Shown: positions 19,208 through 27,193 of the stretch, one piece after another
Layout: every line of letters begins with the position of its first letter
Position numbering within the stretch: the stretch's first letter is position 1
Assembly: GCF_007830735.1 (NCBI RefSeq)
Contig: NZ_VLLN01000009.1
Span: forward strand, 84,449-148,448
Length of the DNA stretch: 64,000 bases
Reading direction: 5' to 3'
Source of the DNA: Geobacter argillaceus
GTDB taxonomy: Bacteria; Desulfobacterota; Desulfuromonadia; Geobacterales; DSM-12255
Made by a program: the position numbers and the translations under genes
The notes under the pieces: generated by a model
The model's input: only the letters and a program-made list of their open reading frames with translations
What the model was told of the DNA's origin: nothing
Databases searched by the model: none

Positions 19208-20170
19208 TCACTTTACCACCCGGGTGGCCATACTTAATACCTGGAAAGGGATATTCAGGTCAAGGGCCTTGGCGACCTTCAGATTGATCACCAGGTCGAT
19301 CTGTTTGGGCTGGCGCATGGCAAGCCCCCCCCCTCCCCTGCCGAGAAGGCGGGAGGCCTGCTCTGCCGCGAGTTCTCCCTGTTCGGTCGGGCTTATTTCG
19401 AGGGACGCCAGTGCCCCCTTTTCGCAGGCACCGGGCATGGTGGAAAGGACCGGGACTTTTGCCTCCCGGGCAAGGTGGACGATCCGGTCGAAGTTTCTGC
19501 TGGCAACCACCGACTCCCCCACAAAAAGGGAGTCGAGTTTCGGCAACTGGGCTATGAGCCTCTCCTCCAGCGCCGCATAATTGGTAACGTTCAATTCCTG
19601 GACTTTGGCGCCGATTGTGGCGGCATAACGCCGTACTTCCTTCAACTGAACCACCGTCCCGATCTCCCTGGACGAGTAGACAACGCCAATGGTCCGGTTG
19701 GGGCGGTATTCGGTAGCGGTCTTCAGCAGGGTTACCAGCGGAACCTTTGCGGAGACGCCGACCACACCCTTGGCCTGGGCAATGCCGGTTTCAATGGGTC
19801 CGTACACATCGGCGTAGACTACACGTACTCCCCCCCCCTCCCGCACCGCAACCTGGGCCGCCGGTGCGCCATAGGCAACGATCAGTTCGGCCCCCAGGGC
19901 CGAACACTTCCTGACCGCGTTCCCCCATGAAAGCTGATCAGGGTTCGGCACCTGCAGAAAGATGCCGAGGCTCTCCTGACTGTAGCCCTGCTGGGACATT
20001 GACCTGACAAAGGCACGGTGCGCCTCCCGATAGCGGGGGAGATCACCGCTCAGTACCACGCCGATCATCCGCTCGGCAGTGGTGGCCGGCAGAACGAGCG
20101 TGAAAAGAAGTACCGCTATCAGGAATGCGATGAAACCATTGCGCATGAACTGGAACCGTTGAGCCGTCAC
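19208..20170 (-). CDS. ABC-type substrate-binding protein (ABC_sub_bind family)
   Basis: The 320-residue protein has an N-terminal signal (FIAFLIAVLLFTLVLPATTA) and a type I periplasmic-binding fold of the PF04392 class. Diagnostic pieces are GVVLSGDLPRYREAH, LIVAYGAPAAQVA, TIGVVYSS and VPVLSTMPGACEKGALAS. The GTG start at 20170 overlaps the barrel gene's stop codon (GTGA), which implies coupled translation; ATG 20146 is an alternative. No ABC permease or ATPase accompanies it. In this context it may be a periplasmic sensor or accessory for the electron conduit rather than a transporter subunit. Confidence 0.82.
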   Translation of the reverse strand: MTAQRFQFMRNGFIAFLIAVLLFTLVLPATTAERMIGVVLSGDLPRYREAHRAFVRSMSQQGYSQESLGIFLQVPNPDQLSWGNAVRKCSALGAELIVAYGAPAAQVAVREGGGVRVVYADVYGPIETGIAQAKGVVGVSAKVPLVTLLKTATEYRPNRTIGVVYSSREIGTVVQLKEVRRYAATIGAKVQELNVTNYAALEERLIAQLPKLDSLFVGESVVASRNFDRIVHLAREAKVPVLSTMPGACEKGALASLEISPTEQGELAAEQASRLLGRGGGGLAMRQPKQIDLVINLKVAKALDLNIPFQVLSMATRVVK

Positions 20171-22335
20171 CAGGTGGCGGTCAGAAAGGCGGTCACGGAG
20201 TGCACCGTGCCTTCGTAACGTGTCGAGACCCTGTCGTTGTAATCACGCAGGCCATAGTGCAGAGTGCAAGAAAAGTTCCTGGTGAACCGATAATCGGCGC
20301 GGGCAGCCAGACTGCTCTCCTCGGTGGAACTCCTGGATATCTCGCCGATACCGGCACTGTTCACGGGAGAAAAATCCGCCAGGGAACGGATATGCTGCAG
20401 TTGCAGGGACAGGTCAAGCTGGTCGACCGGCCGGTAACCGGCCCCGAGGGACCACACCTGGGCCTGGCTGGTATAGCTGGCTGTATCCTGCGTCAATGGT
20501 GCCTGAGCCGTACTCACTGATGTCAGAAGAACCCCCTGTTCGGCCCGGCTTCTGAGCAGGGCATAGCCGCCGGAAAGGGTCACCCGTTCGATCGGCACGA
20601 ACCACATGCTGATCGTAACCGTGTCTGAAGCCTGCTCGCGGGCAAGAAGCGTCTGAAAGGGGCGGGTCGTAAACTGTAACGTCTGCTGAGGAGTAACCTG
20701 CGCAAACAGTTCGGTCCGGCCGATCTCTCCCCGGCTCTCTCTCCGGGCCTGGTAATTGGCGTTAGCCCCCCACCGGTTAGGCATGGTATAGGCCACCAGC
20801 AGTTCGCCGTCGTGGCGCTCGTCAGGGGATGTGTCATAGGACGGGTTATCAACCGCCATATAGCTGTATTGTGCCTTGAGCCGCAGCCCCTTGACCGGCC
20901 GGCTCAGGAACGCCACGCTCCCCCGATGGGTCCTGGAGTTTTCAGGAAGCTTCCACCCGACTGCAATGTCAGGATCACGGACAAGATCCCGGTTGACAAA
21001 CAGACCACGGTATTCCCCCTTGATCGTTACCAGGGGGGTCGGATGGATCGTCAGGGTAGAGGTCAGCACGTCCTTACGGGTATCGATGGGATGGCGCACC
21101 GGGATCGTTGTGGACGGCAGGGCAAAAGAGCTGGTGATCGTTGACGGCGTGTCGCTGTCGATCTCCTGCCTACGGTACTTGACCGCCAGCGTAAACTCCT
21201 TGCAAGGGGTATAGGTGAGATCACCGGCAACATTGTTCAGCACCTGGGATACGCCGTTCGCCCCGTGGATGTCGGTCAGGGCCGATCGGTTCCGGCGCTT
21301 GCCGTAGGTGTAGGATGCGGCACCAACCAGTCCGCCTGACAGCGACGTGTGGGCCTTGACCGTATGGGCCAGGAAGCGGCTGTCCGGAGCTTCATTGTGC
21401 TGCTGCAGCCCCGCCCCCCGTACCAGCGCACCGGTCGTATCAGGCCGGGCAATGAAGGAATCGCGCGGAATTCCCGCATTGTCCCTGAATTCCCGGATCA
21501 GGAACGAATAGATCAGATCTATCGGCCCGAGGTGGGCATCGAAACCGGCCTCCCCTTCATGGGTCTCCCGGTTGACGGTGTGCGACCGGCCATAGACGGT
21601 ATTGGTAGGTCCTTCAAAGGCGTGATCGGCATAACGAAGCTGGGCCGTCCCTTCCCGCAGGAGCCGCCAATACCCCAGATTCAGATGGAGCGGCCATTCG
21701 TGGATCTTGATCCTGGCCCGGGCCTGGTCCTGCTCCACCCGCAGGCCGTAGGCGGCTGTCGGATCGGGCGAGGCGACATAATCGGCCAGAGAGGTAGAAT
21801 CGGCCCGGCCTAACTTGAACTCGGGCGAGAAAAGCGGTTTTTGGTCAAGGTTGTGCCAAAGCGATTCGGTCCGCAGATGAAAGCGATAATCGCCGTTCCG
21901 GTCGAACAGGAAGTCGCCCAGATAATCCTTCTCACTTGTGTAGGTCCCTTCCAGGGAATATTTGAGCTTCCGGTCGAGGTTGTTGAACAGAAGTCCGCCG
22001 GTGGGACCCGGATGCAGGTCTTCATAGGGGGCGGCACGTCCACCGTAGCCGTCCCGTGAGAAAACACGGTAGCCGATGAGACCATCCAACTGGGTATGTC
22101 GGGGTGTATTACTGGCCTCGGGGGGCGTTTCTCCCTGGTCGATGCCCACCTCCTCATCTTCATCTTCGGCAATTTCGAGGACCGATTCCCTGTCAGGCAG
22201 TGCAGAGGTCTGTGCCATGGCCGCCGCAGCCGGACGAGGGGTGTGAATTACAAGCGCCGGCAGCAAAGACAGCAGCAGTGCACAAACTCTCCCGACAAAC
22301 AGCGGACTACGCTCTGAATTTCTTTTGGACGGCAT
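20167..22335 (-). CDS. MtrB/PioB-type outer-membrane beta-barrel
   Basis: The 722-residue protein has a signal peptide (ALLLSLLPALVIHTP, cleavage after the PAAAA run), an acidic linker, and then a long run of alternating aromatic/polar strands separated by Gly/Asp/Asn turns, ending in a terminal aromatic strand (TAFLTATW). That is the signature of a large barrel. Length and position directly after a decaheme lipoprotein gene match decaheme-associated MtrB/PioB/DmsF proteins, which sheath a cytochrome to form a wire across the outer membrane. ATG 22335 follows a GAGGTGAG that overlaps the cytochrome stop codon. The N-terminal CxxC seen in Shewanella MtrB is absent. Confidence 0.82.
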   Translation of the reverse strand: MPSKRNSERSPLFVGRVCALLLSLLPALVIHTPRPAAAAMAQTSALPDRESVLEIAEDEDEEVGIDQGETPPEASNTPRHTQLDGLIGYRVFSRDGYGGRAAPYEDLHPGPTGGLLFNNLDRKLKYSLEGTYTSEKDYLGDFLFDRNGDYRFHLRTESLWHNLDQKPLFSPEFKLGRADSTSLADYVASPDPTAAYGLRVEQDQARARIKIHEWPLHLNLGYWRLLREGTAQLRYADHAFEGPTNTVYGRSHTVNRETHEGEAGFDAHLGPIDLIYSFLIREFRDNAGIPRDSFIARPDTTGALVRGAGLQQHNEAPDSRFLAHTVKAHTSLSGGLVGAASYTYGKRRNRSALTDIHGANGVSQVLNNVAGDLTYTPCKEFTLAVKYRRQEIDSDTPSTITSSFALPSTTIPVRHPIDTRKDVLTSTLTIHPTPLVTIKGEYRGLFVNRDLVRDPDIAVGWKLPENSRTHRGSVAFLSRPVKGLRLKAQYSYMAVDNPSYDTSPDERHDGELLVAYTMPNRWGANANYQARRESRGEIGRTELFAQVTPQQTLQFTTRPFQTLLAREQASDTVTISMWFVPIERVTLSGGYALLRSRAEQGVLLTSVSTAQAPLTQDTASYTSQAQVWSLGAGYRPVDQLDLSLQLQHIRSLADFSPVNSAGIGEISRSSTEESSLAARADYRFTRNFSCTLHYGLRDYNDRVSTRYEGTVHSVTAFLTATW

Positions 22336-22342
22336 GCTCACC

Positions 22343-23332
22343 TCACTGACGCAGGGTCCCGCCACCGGTTACCCCCGGGGAGGGGAGATCGGAGCCGTGG
22401 ACCTGAGAGTGGCAGTCGGTGCAGCGGTTGACAAAGAGCTGCCTGACGCCGGATGCACTGTCGACCGTGTGTGCGTTATGGCACTGGAGACAGAGAAACG
22501 GCATGGATGCGTTCAACAGGGGCGGGCTCACCGAGCCATGGGGCGCATGGCAATTGGCGCAATTCTCGGTGACATCCCCATGTTCGAAGACAAAAGGCCC
22601 CTGCTTTTCCATATGGCAACGGGTACAGGTCTCCTTGGGGGTACTCCCCTTGAGCAGTTTATCCTGCGTCGAGCCGTGGGCATCATGACAGTCGACGCAG
22701 GCCATCTTCTTTTCCCGCAAGGGATGATGGGACATGAGGTTGTTCTGGGCCTTCACTTCGGGATGGCAGGAATAGCAGAGCTCTGACATTTCGTCGCGGG
22801 AGACCTTCTGGCGTGGCCCTTGATGAAGCTTGTGGCAGTCGAAACAGCTGACGTCGTTAAGCGCATGGGGGGAGGCGTTCCAGTGAGCGATGGTCGGGAT
22901 GGATGCCGCGGAATGGCATTTAAGACAGATCAGGGACTGGGCCTGGGGAGGCAGATGCATGATGTCCAGAAACTTGGAGGTATCGCACTTTGCCTTGGCC
23001 TCGCCGACACTCTTGATCTGTTCGTCGATTTTTTCGATGGCCAGGCTGCCCGGTCCGTGGCACGACTCGCAATTCACCAGCGGCAACCCGGTCTCCGGGG
23101 TGAGTTGCTCACCATGGACGCTGTGGAGAAAATCTTCGGTGAGCTTGTCATGCTTGTGGCATTTGGAGACACAGTTTTCGGTCCCAACGTACTCGGCGTC
23201 CAGGCGCCCCACAATCAGCCGTTCGTACTCGCGGACCGGCAGGATCGGCCTGCTCTGCTTCAGTTCGCTGCAGGCAAGGAGACCGAGGGAGACGAGTGCC
23301 ATGAATCCTGCCTGCAATACGTGCCGCTGCAC
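22343..23332 (-). CDS. Decaheme c-type cytochrome lipoprotein (DmsE/MtrA-like)
   Basis: The 329-residue protein has a lipobox (LGLLAC near residue 20), predicting lipid anchoring on the periplasmic side. Nine canonical CXXCH haem sites are present (CESCH, CLKCH, CFDCH, CYSCH, CVDCH, CTRCH, CANCH, CLQCH, CTDCH) plus one unusual CX3CH site (CVSKCH at residues 54-59), giving ten haems as in DmsE/MtrA. It should form a trans-outer-membrane electron conduit with the barrel encoded 7 bases downstream. GTG 23332 lies 8 bases after AAGGAGG; TTG 23335 is possible. No cell-surface MtrC/OmcA-type gene is in the window. Confidence 0.92.
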   Translation of the reverse strand: MQRHVLQAGFMALVSLGLLACSELKQSRPILPVREYERLIVGRLDAEYVGTENCVSKCHKHDKLTEDFLHSVHGEQLTPETGLPLVNCESCHGPGSLAIEKIDEQIKSVGEAKAKCDTSKFLDIMHLPPQAQSLICLKCHSAASIPTIAHWNASPHALNDVSCFDCHKLHQGPRQKVSRDEMSELCYSCHPEVKAQNNLMSHHPLREKKMACVDCHDAHGSTQDKLLKGSTPKETCTRCHMEKQGPFVFEHGDVTENCANCHAPHGSVSPPLLNASMPFLCLQCHNAHTVDSASGVRQLFVNRCTDCHSQVHGSDLPSPGVTGGGTLRQ

Positions 23333-23350
23333 CAATGTTTCCTCCTTGAG

Positions 23351-23413
23351 ATGTCCGATGTTCGATGTTCGAGGTTAAATTGTCTACATCGAACTTCGAA
23401 CATTGAACAACTT
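23351..23413. repeat. Heptad repeat tract filling the mlaF-cytochrome junction
   Basis: Nine consecutive 7-base units run from 23351 to 23413. The first units are ATGTCCG and two copies of ATGTTCG; the later ones (ACATCGA, ACTTCGA, ACATTGA) are near inverse complements. The tract can therefore fold into a stem of about 16 bp. It ends at the base before the stop codon of the upstream ATPase gene. Confidence 0.85.
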
Positions 23414-24292
23414 TTACTCCCCTTTGATCCCCTTGGTGGTGGTATAGATGAATCCCTTCACCACTGGATTCTGGCTCGCTTTTATCTCGGACGGCGTTCC
23501 CACTTCTTCGATCCGACCGCCGGAAATCATGGCGATCCGGTCGGAGATATAGAGCGCAAAGTTCAGATCGTGGGTAACAATGACCGTCGTGTTCCGGGTG
23601 GTTTCTTTCAGCTTCAGAATAGTATTGGCCAGTTCATCGGTATTGATCGGGTCGAGTTCGGCTGTCGGCTCGTCATACAGGATCAGGTCCGGGTTCATGG
23701 CCAGGGAACGGGCAATGGCAACCCGCTTTTTCATACCGCCGGAGAGCTCGGCAGTACGTAGCCCCTCTTTACCCTCCAGTCCGACCAGGGTCAGTTTTTC
23801 GGCAATGATCTGGCGGATCCGCTGCTCCTTGCAGACGCGCTTTTCCCGCAGCCAGAGCCCCACGTTCTCCCCGACGGTGAGCGAATTGAACAGGGCCGAT
23901 GACTGGAACACCATGCTGTAGCGATAGGAGGGCTTCTCGCCGTTGAGCTGGCTGAAGATGGGGTGCCCGTCGATATAGATTTCTCCGCTGTCCGGGGCCA
24001 CCAGTTTGACGATATGCTTGAGAAGGACGCTCTTGCCGGTCCCGGACGGGCCGATAATGGAAAACGTCTCGCCGCTTTTGATCTCCAGATCGATATCCTT
24101 CAGGACATGGTTGTCGCCAAAGGATTTGTTCAGCTTTTCGACCCGGATGGAGACTCCGTGGGTCTCGGAAAGATTGATGCAGTTGGCTTCGTCATCGGAA
24201 TTGCCGAAGATGGGACGTGTCAGGCCGTGCACGATCTTGGCCAGGAAGCCGCCACTGCTGCCGTTATACTCTATTTCCGGATTATTGGCCAC
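23414..24292 (-). CDS. mlaF: MlaF-type ABC transporter ATPase
   Basis: The 292-residue ATPase has Walker A GPSGTGKS near residue 79, the Q-loop in MVFQSSALFNSLTVGEN, signature LSGGMKKRVAIARSLA near 185, Walker B LILYDEPTAELDP and the H-loop VTHDLNFAL. The FQSSALFNSLTVGENV region and the KKRVAIARSLAMNP signature match MlaF, which powers phospholipid transport between the membranes. There is an unusual N-terminal extension of about 45 residues before the ABC core. No MlaE permease or MlaD partner is adjacent. GTG 24292 follows GGAG by nine bases. Confidence 0.87.
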   Translation of the reverse strand: MANNPEIEYNGSSGGFLAKIVHGLTRPIFGNSDDEANCINLSETHGVSIRVEKLNKSFGDNHVLKDIDLEIKSGETFSIIGPSGTGKSVLLKHIVKLVAPDSGEIYIDGHPIFSQLNGEKPSYRYSMVFQSSALFNSLTVGENVGLWLREKRVCKEQRIRQIIAEKLTLVGLEGKEGLRTAELSGGMKKRVAIARSLAMNPDLILYDEPTAELDPINTDELANTILKLKETTRNTTVIVTHDLNFALYISDRIAMISGGRIEEVGTPSEIKASQNPVVKGFIYTTTKGIKGE

Positions 24293-24330
24293 GTCGCACG
24301 GCTCCAGTCATGGTTATCATAAGGTTCCTT

Positions 24331-24351
24331 TGCCCCTCACTCTTCACCTCT
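24331..24351. repeat. Short heptad repeat at gene end
   Basis: Three 7-base units (TGCCCCT, CACTCTT, CACCTCT) run into the stop codon of the membrane-protein gene at 24350. They resemble the CCTCACT units at 18317 and 41233. Confidence 0.5.
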
Positions 24352-24796
24352 AAAAGAGGTACCCGTGCCGATTGGTGAAATAGTCGTCCCGGTGTCGGTA
24401 GATGAACTGGGTCAACAGCAGGATGGCCAGGGCTGCAGCCACGTTGTTGGTCCACAATGCCTCCTGGCTGACCCGCGCCCCCAGTTCCCGTTCCAGGTCT
24501 GCCATCTTGATCAGGCTCAGGTTGGCAATGATGTTCGCCACTTGGAACAGATTGTAGCCGATCAGCAGATACCAGGTAAGACGCTGCCGTTTGGTGATCC
24601 CGAGGAACAGGTAGAGGCAGATGATGGCATCGGTAAAGGCCAGCATCTTGGCGGGAAAACCGGTATAAATGGTGCCGAGGTACGGGTACGGGTTGCCAAA
24701 GGTGGACGCGGAGACCAGGAAGAAAAAGAGATACAACCCGGTCAAAAGCGTCAGCCCCAGAGGACGGCGTTCTTCGGTTTCATCGATCTCGGTCAT
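24350..24796 (-). CDS. Uncharacterised four-helix membrane protein
   Basis: The 148-residue protein is not recognised. It has four likely membrane segments: GLTLLTGLYLFFFLVSAS, MLAFTDAIICLYLFLGI, LTWYLLIGYNLFQVANIIA and NVAAALAILLLTQFIY. Both ends are polar and probably cytoplasmic (TEIDETEERR and YRHRDDYF). ATG 24796 lies 5 bases after GGAG; the upstream TTG is not preferred. It is located between two heptad-repeat tracts, upstream of the MlaF-type ATPase gene on the same strand. Confidence 0.78.
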   Translation of the reverse strand: MTEIDETEERRPLGLTLLTGLYLFFFLVSASTFGNPYPYLGTIYTGFPAKMLAFTDAIICLYLFLGITKRQRLTWYLLIGYNLFQVANIIANLSLIKMADLERELGARVSQEALWTNNVAAALAILLLTQFIYRHRDDYFTNRHGYLF

Positions 24797-24810
24797 CAAT
24801 ACTCCAAAAA

Positions 24811-24859
24811 ATGTTCAATGTTCAAAGTTAAGGACCTCAAACATTAGACGTTGAACATT
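24811..24859. repeat. Heptad repeat tract, palindromic
   Basis: Seven consecutive 7-base units begin with two copies of ATGTTCA and then AAGTTAA, and end with near inverse complements (AAACATT, AGACGTT, GAACATT). The layout is the same as at 23351 with one base changed in the unit (ATGTTCG there). It fills the space between the small gene at 24862 and the ribosome binding site of the gene at 24796. Confidence 0.83.
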
Positions 24860-24861
24860 CT

Positions 24862-24960
24862 TTACCGTTTCTTCCGCATGTCACTGATCGCCACACAAAC
24901 AGCAATCACCACCATGACTCCGGCGATAAATATCCAATCGGCAATACTGAATCCGAACAT
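24862..24960 (-). CDS. 32-residue single-pass membrane protein
   Basis: A short reading frame encodes MFGFSIADWIFIAGV followed by a continued hydrophobic stretch (MVVIAVCVAISD) and a basic end (MRKKR). It has one transmembrane segment with a positive-inside C-terminus. GAGGAGG stands 6 bases before the ATG, a strong site for so short a frame. It lies 27 bases after the TPR gene and directly before a heptad-repeat tract. Function is unknown. Confidence 0.65.
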   Translation of the reverse strand: MFGFSIADWIFIAGVMVVIAVCVAISDMRKKR

Positions 24961-24987
24961 CGATCCGCCTCCTCGGCCATGCCCCTG

Positions 24988-25962
24988 TCAGAGCGGAAAA
25001 ACCACACTCCGTTGCAACTCGGCCAGGGCCTTCCCGGCCTCATCGTAATCCGGCCGGAGTTCCAGGGCGTGGCGCAGATAATACTCGGCATCGCGTGGCA
25101 TGGCAAGCCGGGAGTAACAGGAACCGAGGACAAAGCTGAGCTCGGCCACCGGAAACTCAGTGCGGAAGACCTGATCATCCAGGATGTCACGGAGGATGGC
25201 AGCCGCCTCGTCGTACTCGTGGCGCTCATAGGCATCAAAGGCGATGCCGGCCGCCTCAAGGTAATCAACCACCGCTACCCTGGGAAACTCGCCCCCCTCC
25301 ATCCTTGCCAGACGGAACTCGAGTTGTGACCGCTCCGCCTCTGACAGTTGCGAAAGTATACCACGCCAGCAGATGGCGGCATCTTCGTATTTTCCCAGAC
25401 AATAGAGCACGTGGCCGAGCAGGTTCAACAGTTCCGCATTCCCGGGATCGAGCCGCCGGGCGGTCTGCAGGTACCGCTCCGCTTGATAGATGACCACTGT
25501 GGAATCGGTCAGTCCGGACAGACGCAGACCCCGATCGAAAAGAGCAGCCCCCACCTGAAACGGAAGATGCGGATTGTCAGGCTCCAGCAGAGCCAGAATC
25601 CGGAGGGCGATGATCTTCCGGTCGAGATAACTCACTTCAACATCCTTCTTGTCCAGCATGATGATGTGGGTTCCCAGTTCGGCGATGATATGGGGATACC
25701 CCTCCTTGAGGATGGAGGCGTAGCGCTCGGCAAACGGCAGATCGGGATTGGTCCTCAGTGCCTGATAGATCCCGCGGCCAACGGCATCGTACGAGGGAGC
25801 AGCCTCGGCGAGTGACGCAAAATCCTCTTCCAGGAGCGGAATCGGAATTCCGCCGTAGGGGATGCTCACGTTCCCGTCCCTGGCCACCAGGAGGGCAGTC
25901 GCCGTTGGCGTGTAGTAGCGTATTCCCCGGATGGGAAACGTTTCGCGTTTCGTGTCCGTCAT
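24988..25962 (-). CDS. TPR-repeat protein of unknown function
   Basis: The 324-residue soluble protein has several tetratricopeptide-like units in its C-terminal two thirds: AERYLQTARRLDPGNAELLN, LLGHVLYCLGKYEDAAICWR, ERHEYDEAAAILRDILDD and DAEYYLRHALELRPDYDEAG. These make a protein-docking superhelix. The N-terminal 120 residues match nothing recognised. ATG 25962 overlaps the stop of the tiny frame upstream (ATGA). The gene follows the deacetylase-like gene on the same strand, in the transcript that begins with prsK/prsR. Confidence 0.82.
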   Translation of the reverse strand: MTDTKRETFPIRGIRYYTPTATALLVARDGNVSIPYGGIPIPLLEEDFASLAEAAPSYDAVGRGIYQALRTNPDLPFAERYASILKEGYPHIIAELGTHIIMLDKKDVEVSYLDRKIIALRILALLEPDNPHLPFQVGAALFDRGLRLSGLTDSTVVIYQAERYLQTARRLDPGNAELLNLLGHVLYCLGKYEDAAICWRGILSQLSEAERSQLEFRLARMEGGEFPRVAVVDYLEAAGIAFDAYERHEYDEAAAILRDILDDQVFRTEFPVAELSFVLGSCYSRLAMPRDAEYYLRHALELRPDYDEAGKALAELQRSVVFPL

Positions 25963-26048
25963 TTCTCTCTCAGCTCCTCTTCACGATCAGGAAAGGTATT
26001 GATGCCGGCGCTGACGCCAACCATCTTGTAAATCCCCACATCACCCAT
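25959..26048 (-). CDS. Possible 29-residue peptide between deacetylase and TPR genes
   Basis: A 29-codon frame (MGDVGIYKMVGVSAGI at its start, ending DREEELREK) begins within the last codons of the deacetylase-like gene and ends with an ATGA overlap with the TPR gene. It is soluble and has no recognisable family. The two-sided overlap suits a translated coupling peptide. A clear ribosome binding site is lacking, so it may be only a spacer. Confidence 0.38.
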   Translation of the reverse strand: MGDVGIYKMVGVSAGINTFPDREEELREK

Positions 26049-27189
26049 AAGGGCCGATGATGACCGGAAAGATCCTTTTCCGGATCGTCGCAATGCTTTT
26101 TTCCACTGCATCCAGGGCACGATTCCGCTCATCCTCTTCGGCCCAGTGCATGGCATCCAAGAGCGAGTTGTGCGGATAGCCAAGTGACCGGATCATCGTC
26201 ACGAACAGTGCCGGCAGCCGGGGCGACAGCTCCTCCCCGTTCATCACCGCCCAGGCAAGGGTCCAGGCGCGGGCCACATTCATCAGATCATAACCGCCGC
26301 CCCCCATTGCCACCCAGGGAATGCGAAGTGCCTTGAGCTTTCTCAGGATGTACCCGTAGCTGTGGGTGGTGATCTCCAACCGGGTCAACGGATCGGTGCG
26401 GAAGGTATCGGCCCCCAATTGGGTCACCAGCACGTCCGGATCAAAGGCGGCGATCAGGGGATAGGCCACCTCGTCAAAGGCCTTCATGAACAGCGCATCG
26501 TCCACATGGGCCAGAAGCGGCACGTTCACCGAATAGCCCCGTCCGCGGCCGGTGCCGATCTCGTCCTCGAAACCGGTACCGGGGAAGAAATAGATGCCGC
26601 TTTCATGGATCGAGATGGTCAGGACCCGGTCGGTGTCGTAGTACGCTTCCTGCACACCGTCGCCATGGTGGGCATCCAGATCCAGATAGGCCACGCGCAG
26701 CCCTTTGGCCAGCAGCGTATTGATGGCAATAACCGCATCGTTCAGATAGGAAAAGCCGGAAGCCCTGGCCCGGTGAGCATGGTGCCAGCCGCCGGCCAGA
26801 TTGAAGGCGGTGGCGTACCCCTCCTCAGTCACCAGCCGGGCCGCCTCAACGGTGGCAGCGGTGCTGCGTCGCGCCCAGTCGTAAAATCCTGGGAACACGG
26901 GATTCTCGCTATCCCCAAGGCCATAGAGGAAGTCTGCCCGCGACCCGGCAGAGTCGTTGAACTCCCGCATCCTTGCCAGGTATGCCGGCGCATGGAAGGA
27001 GAGGAGCAGCTCTTCGTCGATTTCACCACCTGGATGAATCGTACTGTTCGGGAGCCGGTCCAGGCCGTAGGCCGCAATCAGATCATAAGCCAGGCGAAAC
27101 CGCTGCACCTGGAAGGGATGGTGATCACCGTACGTATACGCGCTGAACTCCGGCGAATAGATGAGGGCAGTTCTGGCCGGCACGGTCAC
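26041..27189 (-). CDS. Histone-deacetylase-family protein (AcuC-like)
   Basis: The 382-residue protein is a class I/II deacetylase-fold zinc hydrolase. Active-site elements are present: the His pair in GGWHHAHRARASGFSYLND near residue 140, zinc ligands in YLDLDAHHGDGVQEAYYDTD near 170-190, and TQLGADTFRTDPL near 260 with the third ligand. It could deacylate acetyl-lysine proteins, as AcuC does for acetyl-CoA synthetase, or act on a polyamine. GTG 27189 or 27183 is the start, close behind the prsR stop codon. Confidence 0.88.
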   Translation of the reverse strand: MTVPARTALIYSPEFSAYTYGDHHPFQVQRFRLAYDLIAAYGLDRLPNSTIHPGGEIDEELLLSFHAPAYLARMREFNDSAGSRADFLYGLGDSENPVFPGFYDWARRSTAATVEAARLVTEEGYATAFNLAGGWHHAHRARASGFSYLNDAVIAINTLLAKGLRVAYLDLDAHHGDGVQEAYYDTDRVLTISIHESGIYFFPGTGFEDEIGTGRGRGYSVNVPLLAHVDDALFMKAFDEVAYPLIAAFDPDVLVTQLGADTFRTDPLTRLEITTHSYGYILRKLKALRIPWVAMGGGGYDLMNVARAWTLAWAVMNGEELSPRLPALFVTMIRSLGYPHNSLLDAMHWAEEDERNRALDAVEKSIATIRKRIFPVIIGPYG

Positions 27190-27193
27190 CTCA

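Noticed and set aside
23333..23413. Possible c-di-GMP or cAMP-GMP riboswitch before the multihaem cytochrome, as seen in Geobacter
   Set aside because: The space is taken by heptad repeats and no conserved riboswitch core was seen.
23351..24859. Repeats considered as a CRISPR array
   Set aside because: Units are 7 bases, contiguous and degenerate, with no spacers and no cas genes.
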